64,000 nt of DNA from positions 2,170,001 to 2,234,000 of the forward strand of contig OY723262.1 in NCBI GenBank assembly GCA_963210315.1, in the 5' to 3' direction. This document shows positions 21,861 to 29,627 of the stretch, in pieces (the first letter of the stretch is position 1; every line of letters begins with the position of its first letter). The notes under the pieces were generated by a model. The model was not told the origin of the DNA, did no database searches, and saw only the letters and a list, made by a program, of their open reading frames with translations. This stretch comes from Rhynchopus euleeides (lineage: Eukaryota > Euglenozoa > Diplonemea > Diplonemida > Diplonemidae). The position numbers were made by a program, and so were the translations under genes.

Positions 21861-23062
21861 ACCTCGTCCAAAAAACCCCCCCCCCCAAAGTGTACCTTTT
21901 TGGGATTTTTTCACTTTTTCGAATTTTCCGGTGGTTTGGCCCAACCCCCACCCCCGAAAATGTATATTTTCACATCCCGACACCCAGAGAGGGCATTCCC
22001 CGTCTCCCAACAGGCCCAGGCTGACTATGAAGGCTCTAAAGGAGCTTGCAGAACCCTGAAAGCGCTGCCGCCCCAGAACACGGGGTTTGAGAGCAGCAAA
22101 GGGCAGCGTACGGCGGTCGCGGGCACTGCGAAGAAACCCTTTAGCAGATTTGGTGATGAGCTCCCCAGTGCAATGCTGGCTACAGCTGTACGAAGTGAAC
22201 AGAGCTCCTCGCAACACTCGAGTTTCCAAGAAGAGCAGCTAGAAAGAAGAAGGGCGGTACTGGTCGTACTGTCGTGCACGCTCTGAACGATGGGTTCCCT
22301 CAGGGGCCAGGCCTTGTTGGTGGATTCACTCTTCACACGCACAGCAGGGGTGACCACTCGACCTTGTTCACTCCCAATGAAGGAGCGGATAGGCTGCGCT
22401 AAACGGCCCCTCGTCTTGTGCGGAAGGCTCAGCATACAACAGTGAGCATTTACGTCCCTCCCGGGGCGGGGAAGCCCCAAATGACCCTCGAGGGAGGCGA
22501 AAAATGCCTCGAGGGTGCTAAGCGCCCTCGAGGGCATTTTTCGCTCCTGAGAATGCGGCGCCTGGGAGGGAGTTTGTTCGCTTCCTCTCTCCACACTCGG
22601 GAGACCTTTCAAGCCCTCCCGAGCCTTGCCCGAAGTCGCCCAAAAACAGCAAAAATTGCGTTTTTGACCGGTTTTCAGCGGTAATTTACAGCGTGTCACC
22701 CGCAGGGAGTGTAAAGTGAGCTGGAGGGAGTGTAAACCACTTTACACTCCCTCGAGCTCACTTCACGCTCCCGGCGTGTAAAGTGGCCTGGATGGAGGGT
22801 GGGAAAGGCTCCCCACCGGGGGGGGAAAACACCCAACCTGTAACCAGGGATGCCTACTTCCACAGGCTCCAGATGGGCCAAAATAGAGGGAAATCACCCC
22901 CAAAAAAGGACAGTTTGAGGGCACATCAGTGCGGGGACTACGACCCCCAGCCCCCAGACCCACCCCACATCACTTCTGGTGCCCAGAACTCAGATATTTT
23001 GGGGAAAACCCCAAAAAATCCCAAAAAGGTACACTTTGGGGGGGTTTTTTTTTGGACGAGCC
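21861..23062. mobile_element. CATATG-targeted TIR element, copy 2
   Basis: 1.2-kb element between CATATG (21855-21860) and CATATG (23063-23068). Terminal inverted repeat of about 70 bp: ACCTCGTCCAAAAAACC, C/G tract, AAAGTGTACCTTTTTGGGAT. Inside are two strong hairpins: 22497-22548 (CGAAAAATGCCTCGAGGG … CCCTCGAGGGCATTTTTCG) and 22707-22775 (GGGAGTGTAAAGTGAGCT with its complement). The minus strand has an open frame over 22025-22699. Same end plan as 13355-14534. Confidence 0.75.
22025..22699 (-). CDS. Unassigned 224-codon open frame within the TIR element
   Basis: Minus-strand frame with a protein-like central part (RLAQPIRSFIGSEQGRVVTP…NKAWPLREPIVQSVHD). The GC hairpin at 22497-22548 lies within it, which argues against the whole frame being translated. 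No motif or family recognised. It may be a remnant of a transposase of this element family. Confidence 0.2.
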   Translation of the reverse strand: MTRCKLPLKTGQKRNFCCFWATSGKAREGLKGLPSVERGSEQTPSQAPHSQERKMPSRALSTLEAFFASLEGHLGLPRPGRDVNAHCCMLSLPHKTRGRLAQPIRSFIGSEQGRVVTPAVRVKSESTNKAWPLREPIVQSVHDSTTSTALLLSSCSSWKLECCEELCSLRTAVASIALGSSSPNLLKGFFAVPATAVRCPLLLSNPVFWGGSAFRVLQAPLEPS

Positions 23063-23199
23063 CATATGTAAATCTCGACTGTCTTATGTCAGCCCGGGAT
23101 TTTCATATGCAAAATGATATGCATTTTACATATGTAAACCGCTGTTTAAGACCACCGTGTACTGGCGCAGTTTGCCACAGAACCCCCCCCCCCCTAGGG

Positions 23200-23764
23200 C
23201 TAAGTTGGGGTGATACGTGATACGTATCGCGTATCAGATACGTATCACGTATCACAATTCGCGTCTCGCGTATCACTGAATGGGGTCAGTGTTTTCGGTC
23301 CCCATACCCCAGAGCCAGCAGATTGCCTTTCAGGGGGTCTGGGGGGCGGAGCCCCCCAGCCGCCGGAGGCCACGGTAGTGAACATGTATTCTCAGGCTGA
23401 CTTCAGTCAAGCACCTGACCAAATTCGGTGGGTCATTGGGACAATAGTTCGGAATAGCCCTGCTCCCTGGGCCCAGTGAGCCCAGGGGGAGGGGGCAGAT
23501 CAGAAATATTATTCTGGTAGGGCAGGCTGGTCAGGCCTGCCCAACCAAGGTTTCGGACTGAAATTAAATAGGTGGGGCAGCTGCCCTATCTGCCTGAACA
23601 GGCACGAGATCACTGAACACCTTATTCAGACGCCGTATCAGATACGTGTCTAGAAAGGGGCTCGGGGGCACGCCTGCCGTATCAGCGCCGTTGCCGTATC
23701 GGATACGTATCACGTATCGCCCCCGCCAAAAAGGTGCTCTGAAACGCGTATCATGCCAACTTAG
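23200..23764. mobile_element. GATACGTATC-rich TIR element inserted at a foldback element end
   Basis: Ends CTAAGTTGGGGTGATACG and CGTATCATGCCAACTTAG. Subterminal arrays of GATACGTATC/CGTATCACGTATC on both sides; the centre contains the GGAGCCCC hairpin repeat (23337-23390). It splits the left end of the foldback element: the intact junction in the sister copy reads CCCCTAGGGGGGGTCAAATG (near 51932), here CCCCTAGGG is followed by this element and then GGGGGGGGTCAAATG. Confidence 0.65.
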
Positions 23765-23767
23765 CCG

Positions 23768-24915
23768 GGGGGGGTCAAATGCCCCCCTTTTACGTGGATA
23801 AACACGATTTTTCAAAAAACCGGCGCAGAGGCCCCAAAGCCCCCGTAAACCCTCCAAACCCCCCCAGATCGGTCCGGAAACCCATCGAACCCCACTTTTC
23901 CACCATTCCGGGCACCTCAGGTGCCCGAATTGGGGTGCCTAAATTTTGTGCCACCGTTTGGTACCGTACAGTGCCACTGTGTGGGAGGTTGGAAAAGAAA
24001 ATGCCCCAACACACCACATCTGAGGGTTGCAATGCATGTTGCTTGCCAACCACGTCATCCGGTGGGTGTCAGGCGCTATGTAGGTGGCATTAGCCAGGTC
24101 TTCGATGTGTTCTGGCTTGTATATGTACCTCCCTGCCACCATGCACCGGGAGGCTGCCTGTAGGTACGGAACAAGTCCAGATGGTCGTGTGATTCCTGTG
24201 CAGCAGTGCTCCACAACCGGGATGTGTTGACAACGACTGTTGCAACACGAGCTGTACATTCCGGGAACACACGAAGTGCGCTGTCGTGGTACCCAGTGTG
24301 CCAGAATTGGTAGTTGCTGCGGTCTACTTTGCCTGGCCCAAGAGCACTGGTACTGAACAGTGCAATATGCGTGGCGAGGTGAATGCAACGGAAGCGCGCA
24401 AAGTCAATACAGCTCTCGGATGGCGGGTGGTGGTGTCACTAGTGTGTGACGTTCACTCGAGGATACAACGCATCACAATGAATCAGCAACCGTGGACCGA
24501 GGACAATGCGCTCTCTGTGGCTGGTGTGGGGGACAAAGGCAGTGCCTGTGCCGCAGGCAGGGAGGTACATATACAAGCCAGAACACATCGAAGACCTGGC
24601 TGATGCCACCTACATAGCGCCTGACACCCACCGGATGACGTGGTTGGCAAGCAACATGCATTGCAACCCTCAGATGTGGTGTGTTGGGGCATTTTCTTTT
24701 CCAACCTCCCACACAGTGGCACTGTACGGTACCAAACGGTGGCACAAAATTTAGGCACCCCAATTCGGGCACCTGAGGTGCCCGGAATGGTGGAAAAGTG
24801 GGGTTCGATGGGTTTCCGGACCGATCTGGGGGGGTTTGGAGGGTTTACGGGGGCTTTGGGGCCTCTGCGCCGGTTTTTTGAAAAATCGTGTTTGTCACCC
24901 CCATTTGACCCCCCC
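23768..24915. mobile_element. Foldback TIR element, copy 1
   Basis: Arms of about 370-390 bp, ends GGGGGGGTCAAATG and CATTTGACCCCCCC, with TA on the right (24916-24917) and the matching left TA at 23195-23196 displaced by the inserted element. Each arm reads outward into its own terminus with the same protein-like frame (RYIYKPEHIEDLANATYIAP, ending YGTKRWHKI-stop), apparently a transposase C-terminus. Arms are separated by about 380-400 bp of single-copy spacer. A ~99% identical copy lies at 51938-53086. Confidence 0.8.
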
Positions 24916-24917
24916 TA

Positions 24918-27090
24918 CCCCCCCCCCCCCCCCGGCAAGCAAAGGAAATTACAGCAAGATCGGCTACAATCGAACGTTGATTTGCCTTTGACATTATTAT
25001 ACACGCCCTTATTTTGCTGTTTATCTTGAACGCGTCATGCGTTGAGATGTGTATTTTTTGTTATTCTGACACGGACAGAATATTCTCTGTGTATCATCCG
25101 TCGATAAATTCAATACTTTCCATCTCCTGCCGCCCGATAAAGCCCTTTCTTTCTTGGGGAGGGGGGGGGGGGACGAGGGGAGGGGGGCTTCGCTCTGAAA
25201 GAGAAGAAAGTGACAAGAACTGCGAGCTGTGCGTACCTCACAAATAACTGGTTGTAAAGTGACACAGTTTGACACACAGCGACGGGGGGGGGGGGGGGTT
25301 GTTACACAGAGCGAAGCCCCCCTTTTGCCTCGATCTTCTCGAGGGTGGGGCAGGGGTGGGGCCGAAGCGTCGTCCCACCGAAGGACCACATGCAACACAA
25401 CCCTGCTCTGCTGAATTCTTGCCACCGTTCACTTTCCGGCTTGCAGCCACCACATCTATTCTGAAGTATTGATACAAGCATTGTCGAACACGCGCAACCT
25501 TCGGATTGCCCCATCCACCAATCCCCTCGTGGGGGTTGGCACAGCAAAGCAAGGCTGTATTTTTTTTGGAAAATCGAAAGAGTGACAGGCGTACCCTCAG
25601 CTGCTTCCGGTCTTCCATATATTCCAACACCCGTGACAGTGAATGTCGCGTTGGAGCCTCGGATGCCGGTCTTATGATAGTGTGGTGGGAGCAGCAGTGC
25701 CACACAGGGGCAGTGGCTGCACGCACTGCACGACACCCCTGCTGCGCTGTGTTATTCATGGCAGGGGAAAAAACTTGACTTGTCCAGCTGCATGTCTTTC
25801 CTTACTTATTGGTGTGGTTTGGGAGTGGTGGGGTGGGTTGGGAAACGACAGCCGTTTCCCCCCCAGCTGTGTCTCGTCACAACAGCCTCTAACGGGATCT
25901 CGAGATGCGCACTGGCCGCGGCCATTGATTGGACCCCCCCGCTCTCTGCGCCCTGTACCACACAAGCCATCTGTGCTGTCCGATATAGACGCCAGAAGAC
26001 GCTCTGCTGTTGAGTGGCTTGTGGAGGGCTGGCGTGGACCATTTTGCTTCTATCAGGAAAACAAGGCGGTGTGTGATAGTGAAAACCAAGGTGTCACAGC
26101 GCCCACAAGCCTTGCGATGGAGGCCGGAGTCTTCATCCCCGAACAAACGTGGGGCGGGGGGGGGGGGGGGCGGTGCCCTAAAGGCACAAGCGTGGGGAGC
26201 CCATAAGAATGTCGTCCTGACACCTCGCATCTTATCAAAGGAAACGAGGAGGGGCGACGAAAGGCAATGCCACCGTGGGAACACGACCCCTCTCACCAGG
26301 GGGCGCTACGAACACGGCCAAATCTTTCAAAAAGCCGTTCGACTCGTTCAAAAAATGACACATTGTGGTTAGCCACCCCACAACGAACACACAAATCCCT
26401 CTTACCCATCACTTGATCCTGACCCCTTTGAGGCAGAATACGTGGCGGCAACAAACATCCATGTCAAATCCAATTGCCTCTCTTTTATTTTCACATATTT
26501 TTTGTCCCTCCTCCTTCAGTATCCTTCAGCTTTCTATCCGTCCCAAGCAAGCTTATGCAAACCCGTTTCCGCCCGGCATGGGTCTGGGCGGTGTCATTGT
26601 CTGAGTGTATTCCACTCTGATGTGTGCAGATGGCGGCAGCAAGTACGCAACAAATGGCAGTGGCCGTGCTGAGAATCCGCACACTGGGGAGTCCCTTCAA
26701 TCTCTGTGACAAGCTGTGATAGTACCACTCCGTTGATCGGGCAACTTACGGCAGCTCACTTTGATGCGCTTTTCTTTCGAGCGAAGGCCTCTCTCAACTG
26801 CCCACTGGCCAAAAAATTTCGCCACTCTTCTCATCTTGCACATACACATCAAGTTTTATTGACACACAGACACATGCTCTATCCTCTCAAGCAGCCATAT
26901 TATTACCAAAAATGAACTGGAACAAGCAGGGCTTCGGGAGAGCAAGACCCGACAAGGGTTGGAACAACGACAACCCATTCGTCCCCCCTCCAGCCTGAGT
27001 AGCAAATCAAGAAGACCAGAAACGGCACGTTCCAAAATGAATTCTTCGCGTGTGCGTGACTTCCCTGTTTTTTTTTCTCTTGCTGAATTT
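24918..27090. other. Non-coding spacer
   Basis: C/G runs, short proline-rich frames, and one SINE-like repeat copy (26237-26357). A possible tiny exon starts at ATG 26912 (MNWNKQGFGRARPDKGWNND…) and stops at 26998; it is too short to call. Confidence 0.4.
26237..26357 (+). repeat. SINE-like structured repeat, copy with internal deletion
   Basis: Contains GGCAATGCCACCGTG, ACCCCTCTCACCAGGGGG stem-loop and GAACACGGCCAAA, then CGTTCGACTCGTTC. Relative to other copies it lacks ~17 bp between CCGTG and GAACACG. Confidence 0.7.
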
Positions 27091-27117
27091 TTCGCACAGT
27101 GGCGGCTAGCGGCCCTG

Positions 27118-27279
27118 ATGGGTTGTTGCTGCGCTGTTCCAAAGAATCACCAAGTTGAAGCGGTAAACCTCGAGGGGTTTCTGGGATTGTTTCGTCGGGG
27201 TGTGCCAAAGTACGTGTTGCACCGAACGCTGGCACAAAAGTTAAATCGTGTATTTTCCTGGATGGCACGTCGCAGCTAA
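27118..27279 (+). CDS. Small MGCCC-start protein or terminal exon
   Basis: ATG 27118 opens 53 codons to TAA 27277-27279. The N-terminus MGCCCAVPKN has Gly2 followed by three Cys, the pattern seen in N-myristoylated and palmitoylated membrane-anchored proteins. The rest is basic and amphipathic (VPKYVLHRTLAQKLNRVFSW…). A strong acceptor (T/C tract ending TTTTTCGCACAG at 27099) lies in frame just upstream, so it could instead be a 59-codon terminal exon starting at 27100. No family recognised. Confidence 0.4.
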   Translation: MGCCCAVPKNHQVEAVNLEGFLGLFRRGVPKYVLHRTLAQKLNRVFSWMARRS

Positions 27280-27766
27280 CTTATTTTCCTGGAGCTTGCG
27301 ATGCCACTCACATCAGTGCCGTGCTCTCGGTGTTCGTTGAGCACAATGAATGGCGCCTGCCTGCGAGAGGGGCAGGGATGATGCACACGGATCCCCCCCC
27401 TCTGGACCCTGTGTTTGAGCAGACCTGCTTCTCTCCCTGGCGAATACCCCCTTGCCCGCCCCCCACCAACATCACCCCCCTGCGCGCGCACCCTCGGATA
27501 ATGTATTTCGACACAACCGCACACTCCCTCTCCCACACCCTGACAGCAACCCACCTAAAACAATCCCCCCCCCCCCCCTGCCCTTCAAAGAGTACAACTG
27601 AATATCGTTCAAAAATCGTTCAATCATCTGCTGCGCTAGCCCCACGAAGCAGTCACAGTACGGCAGGATATTCAATCCTGTTTCTTCCGTATCTGTCTTC
27701 ACCCGCACATCCACACGGTGCAGGCATCAACCGGGATACCTGCGAGTAGTTTTTTACCACAACAGG

Positions 27767-27842
27767 GAACCTGTCAGTGTCAAAAAGATTGGACTTTTAA
27801 TCCAATGGTCGTGGGTTCGGCCCCCACGGCGGGTGCCAGGGG
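27767..27842 (+). tRNA. tRNA-Lys(UUU)-like sequence with degenerate 5' half
   Basis: A clear anticodon arm TTGGA-CTTTTAA-TCCAA (anticodon TTT) is followed by a T arm GTGGG-TTCGGCC-CCCAC and GGCGGGTGCCA. The 5' part GGGAACCTGTCAGTGTCAAA resembles a D-arm region shortened by 5-6 nt and does not pair well with the 3' acceptor strand. It is probably a tRNA-derived or pseudogene sequence. It lies 27 bp before the ATG of the retrotransposon ORF1, so it may belong to the element's 5' UTR or mark its insertion site. Confidence 0.5.
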
Positions 27843-27868
27843 AACACAACTGACACATCACACACACA

Positions 27869-29371
27869 ATGTCCCACGCTGCCTCTGTCCCCCTGCACCC
27901 CTCCACGACGGGGTTCCCTGGGGAGGCGTCGGCTAAGCCGGCGCCGAGCGAAGCTGCAGGGAGGAAGCAGCGATGGGTGTTGCGGGAGAAGGAGTGGAGT
28001 GCTGACGTCAGGCACTCAACAGACGAGCTGGCCGCCAAGGGCGGCATTATGCTGTGCGCCAAAGGCGACGCACAGCGCCTGATCGCGAGGTGCAGGGAGC
28101 ACCCGCCGCCGGGACCGGCGGCAATCCTGACCGTCGAGGCGACGGAGGGGGGGAAGGGGCGCAGCCGTGTCCTCTCCCTCCTGGTCGAGCGCGACGGCGA
28201 GACCCGGGGGCTGCGGCGGCACCTGCTGCAGCTCCACAGTGACCCCGTACACTACGGGGCTAGCAGCAGCCCGGGCCTGAAAGCCCCCAAGGGCACCCGG
28301 GAGTGGGTGGTGATGGAAGCACCGCCAGCCACCCCCCTCACACACACACACATCCGCACCTGGCTGCGGGCCCACGGCGCGGAGCCGGACGCGGTCATCG
28401 CGATGACCGGCACCACCTGGGCCCGCCGCTTCAAGGTGGGTGTGGACAGTCGACAGGTCAAGGACCTGCTGCGTGCGAGCGGCGAGAGCGACATCTTCTG
28501 CCGCCCCCATTTCCACACCACCACACACCCCGACACAGTCGTGCGCCTGCCGCTCGACGCCACCATCCAGCAGGCACAGGAGAAGGCGGGCCGGCTGAGC
28601 GGAAGGGTCGTCCTGGTGAAGGGCGGCCTCGGCATCGCAGTGCCGAACACCGCCGGGCACTGTGCCACGGCAGCAGTCGTCGGTGACGAAGCTGCAACCC
28701 CCCTGCAGGGGAAATATGTACTGGAAGGGCTGCCCACACAGTACACCGCCCGCTGCACCAGGGACCTGCTAGAGGAAATAGGCTGGCAGGCCCACATCCT
28801 GGCGTCAGCCAGGGAACCGAACGGGCGAGCAGTGCTGCTGCGCGCCCCCACCGCCCCCCAAAAACTCGGCGCGTACTGCGTCGACAGCAACACCTACCTG
28901 GTGTTGCGGCGGTACCGCGAGCCCGAGGACCTGGGGCTCTTCCCCCGCCGACGGAGGGCAAAGCGCACCAAGCCCCCGCCGAAGCCGACCCCACCTCCCG
29001 CAGCCCCGGAGCAGCCGCAGGGAGTGCCGGGGAGTGAGCTGGCGAACAAGGCGACAAAGAAGACGAAGAGCAACAAGAGCAAAAAGAAGAAGTCCAAAAT
29101 CGACGCTGAGATGAAGGACAACGCCCCACGCCACCACGACCACCGACCCCGCCGCCGCCGCCACCGCCGCCGCAGCAGCCACCGCCACCGCCAACCTCGC
29201 CAGGGTGCAAGCCCTCCTCGAGCAGGCAGAGCGGCGTGCCGCCGAGGCAGAGCGGCGGGCCACCGCGGCAGAGGAGCGGGCCGTGAACCAGGAGAGCCAG
29301 TTCACGGCCGCCCTGCGAGCGATGCAGGCTCGCCTGCAGCACCTGGAGGCGGCAACGAAGCCGCAATCTAA
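27869..29371 (+). CDS. Retrotransposon ORF1 protein (frameshifted near its end)
   Basis: ATG 27869 in a good context. The first ~380 residues look like repeated compact alpha/beta units (for example WVVMEAPPATPLTHTHIRTW and YVLEGLPTQYTARCTRDLLE), compatible with RNA-binding ORF1 folds; no CCHC knuckle is visible. Then comes a Pro-rich linker and a Lys-rich stretch (KKTKSNKSKKKKSK). From about nt 29122 the frame turns to Arg/His-rich nonsense while the +1 frame reads Thr/Ala-rich sequence into a coiled coil, so the authentic protein continues in the other frame (29205-29627). Either a one-base indel or a +1 shift is needed. Confidence 0.85.
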   Translation: MSHAASVPLHPSTTGFPGEASAKPAPSEAAGRKQRWVLREKEWSADVRHSTDELAAKGGIMLCAKGDAQRLIARCREHPPPGPAAILTVEATEGGKGRSRVLSLLVERDGETRGLRRHLLQLHSDPVHYGASSSPGLKAPKGTREWVVMEAPPATPLTHTHIRTWLRAHGAEPDAVIAMTGTTWARRFKVGVDSRQVKDLLRASGESDIFCRPHFHTTTHPDTVVRLPLDATIQQAQEKAGRLSGRVVLVKGGLGIAVPNTAGHCATAAVVGDEAATPLQGKYVLEGLPTQYTARCTRDLLEEIGWQAHILASAREPNGRAVLLRAPTAPQKLGAYCVDSNTYLVLRRYREPEDLGLFPRRRRAKRTKPPPKPTPPPAAPEQPQGVPGSELANKATKKTKSNKSKKKKSKIDAEMKDNAPRHHDHRPRRRRHRRRSSHRHRQPRQGASPPRAGRAACRRGRAAGHRGRGAGREPGEPVHGRPASDAGSPAAPGGGNEAAI

Positions 29372-29627
29372 GCCGAAGAAGCAGACCAAGCCGGGCTCCA
29401 ACCCCCTTCCTCGAAAGGCCGACCCGGCCTCCACCACCCCAGACCGGGGGACCAAGGGCCCACCCCCGAAGTCCGCCTCCCCGAAGCCCCGGACACGCAC
29501 GGGGCTGACTCCTAAGAAGAAAAGCCGGACACTCACCCCGACTCGGACTACAACCCTCCGCACGAAGCACATGGCCCCGGCGGAGCCGGTGCAGAAACGC
29601 CTGTGTGAAGAGCCCCTCTTCAACTGA
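29136..29627 (+). CDS. ORF1 C-terminal coiled coil and basic tail
   Basis: In the frame shared with ORF2, Ala/Thr-rich codons lead into a heptad-like region (ARVQALLEQAERRAAEAERR … EERAVNQESQFTAALRAMQ) and then a Lys/Pro-rich tail (KPQSKPKKQTKPGS). It ends at TGA 29625-29627. It is the natural continuation of ORF1 after a frame change at about 29122-29135. Coiled-coil plus basic segments are typical of trimeric nucleic-acid-binding ORF1 proteins. The frame stays open after the TGA into the 2A motif and ORF2. Confidence 0.75.
   Translation, partial: TTTDPAAAATAAAAATATANLARVQALLEQAERRAAEAERRATAAEERAVNQESQFTAALRAMQARLQHLEAATKPQSKPKKQTKPGSNPLPRKADPASTTPDRGTKGPPPKSASPKPRTRTGLTPKKKSRTLTPTRTTTLRTKHMAPAEPVQKRLCEEPLFN

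Noticed and set aside
29625..29627. Nuclear reassignment of TGA to Trp
   Set aside because: ORF2 encodes many Trp with TGG only, has no internal TGA, and itself ends with TGA; the evidence supports at most local readthrough or mutation.
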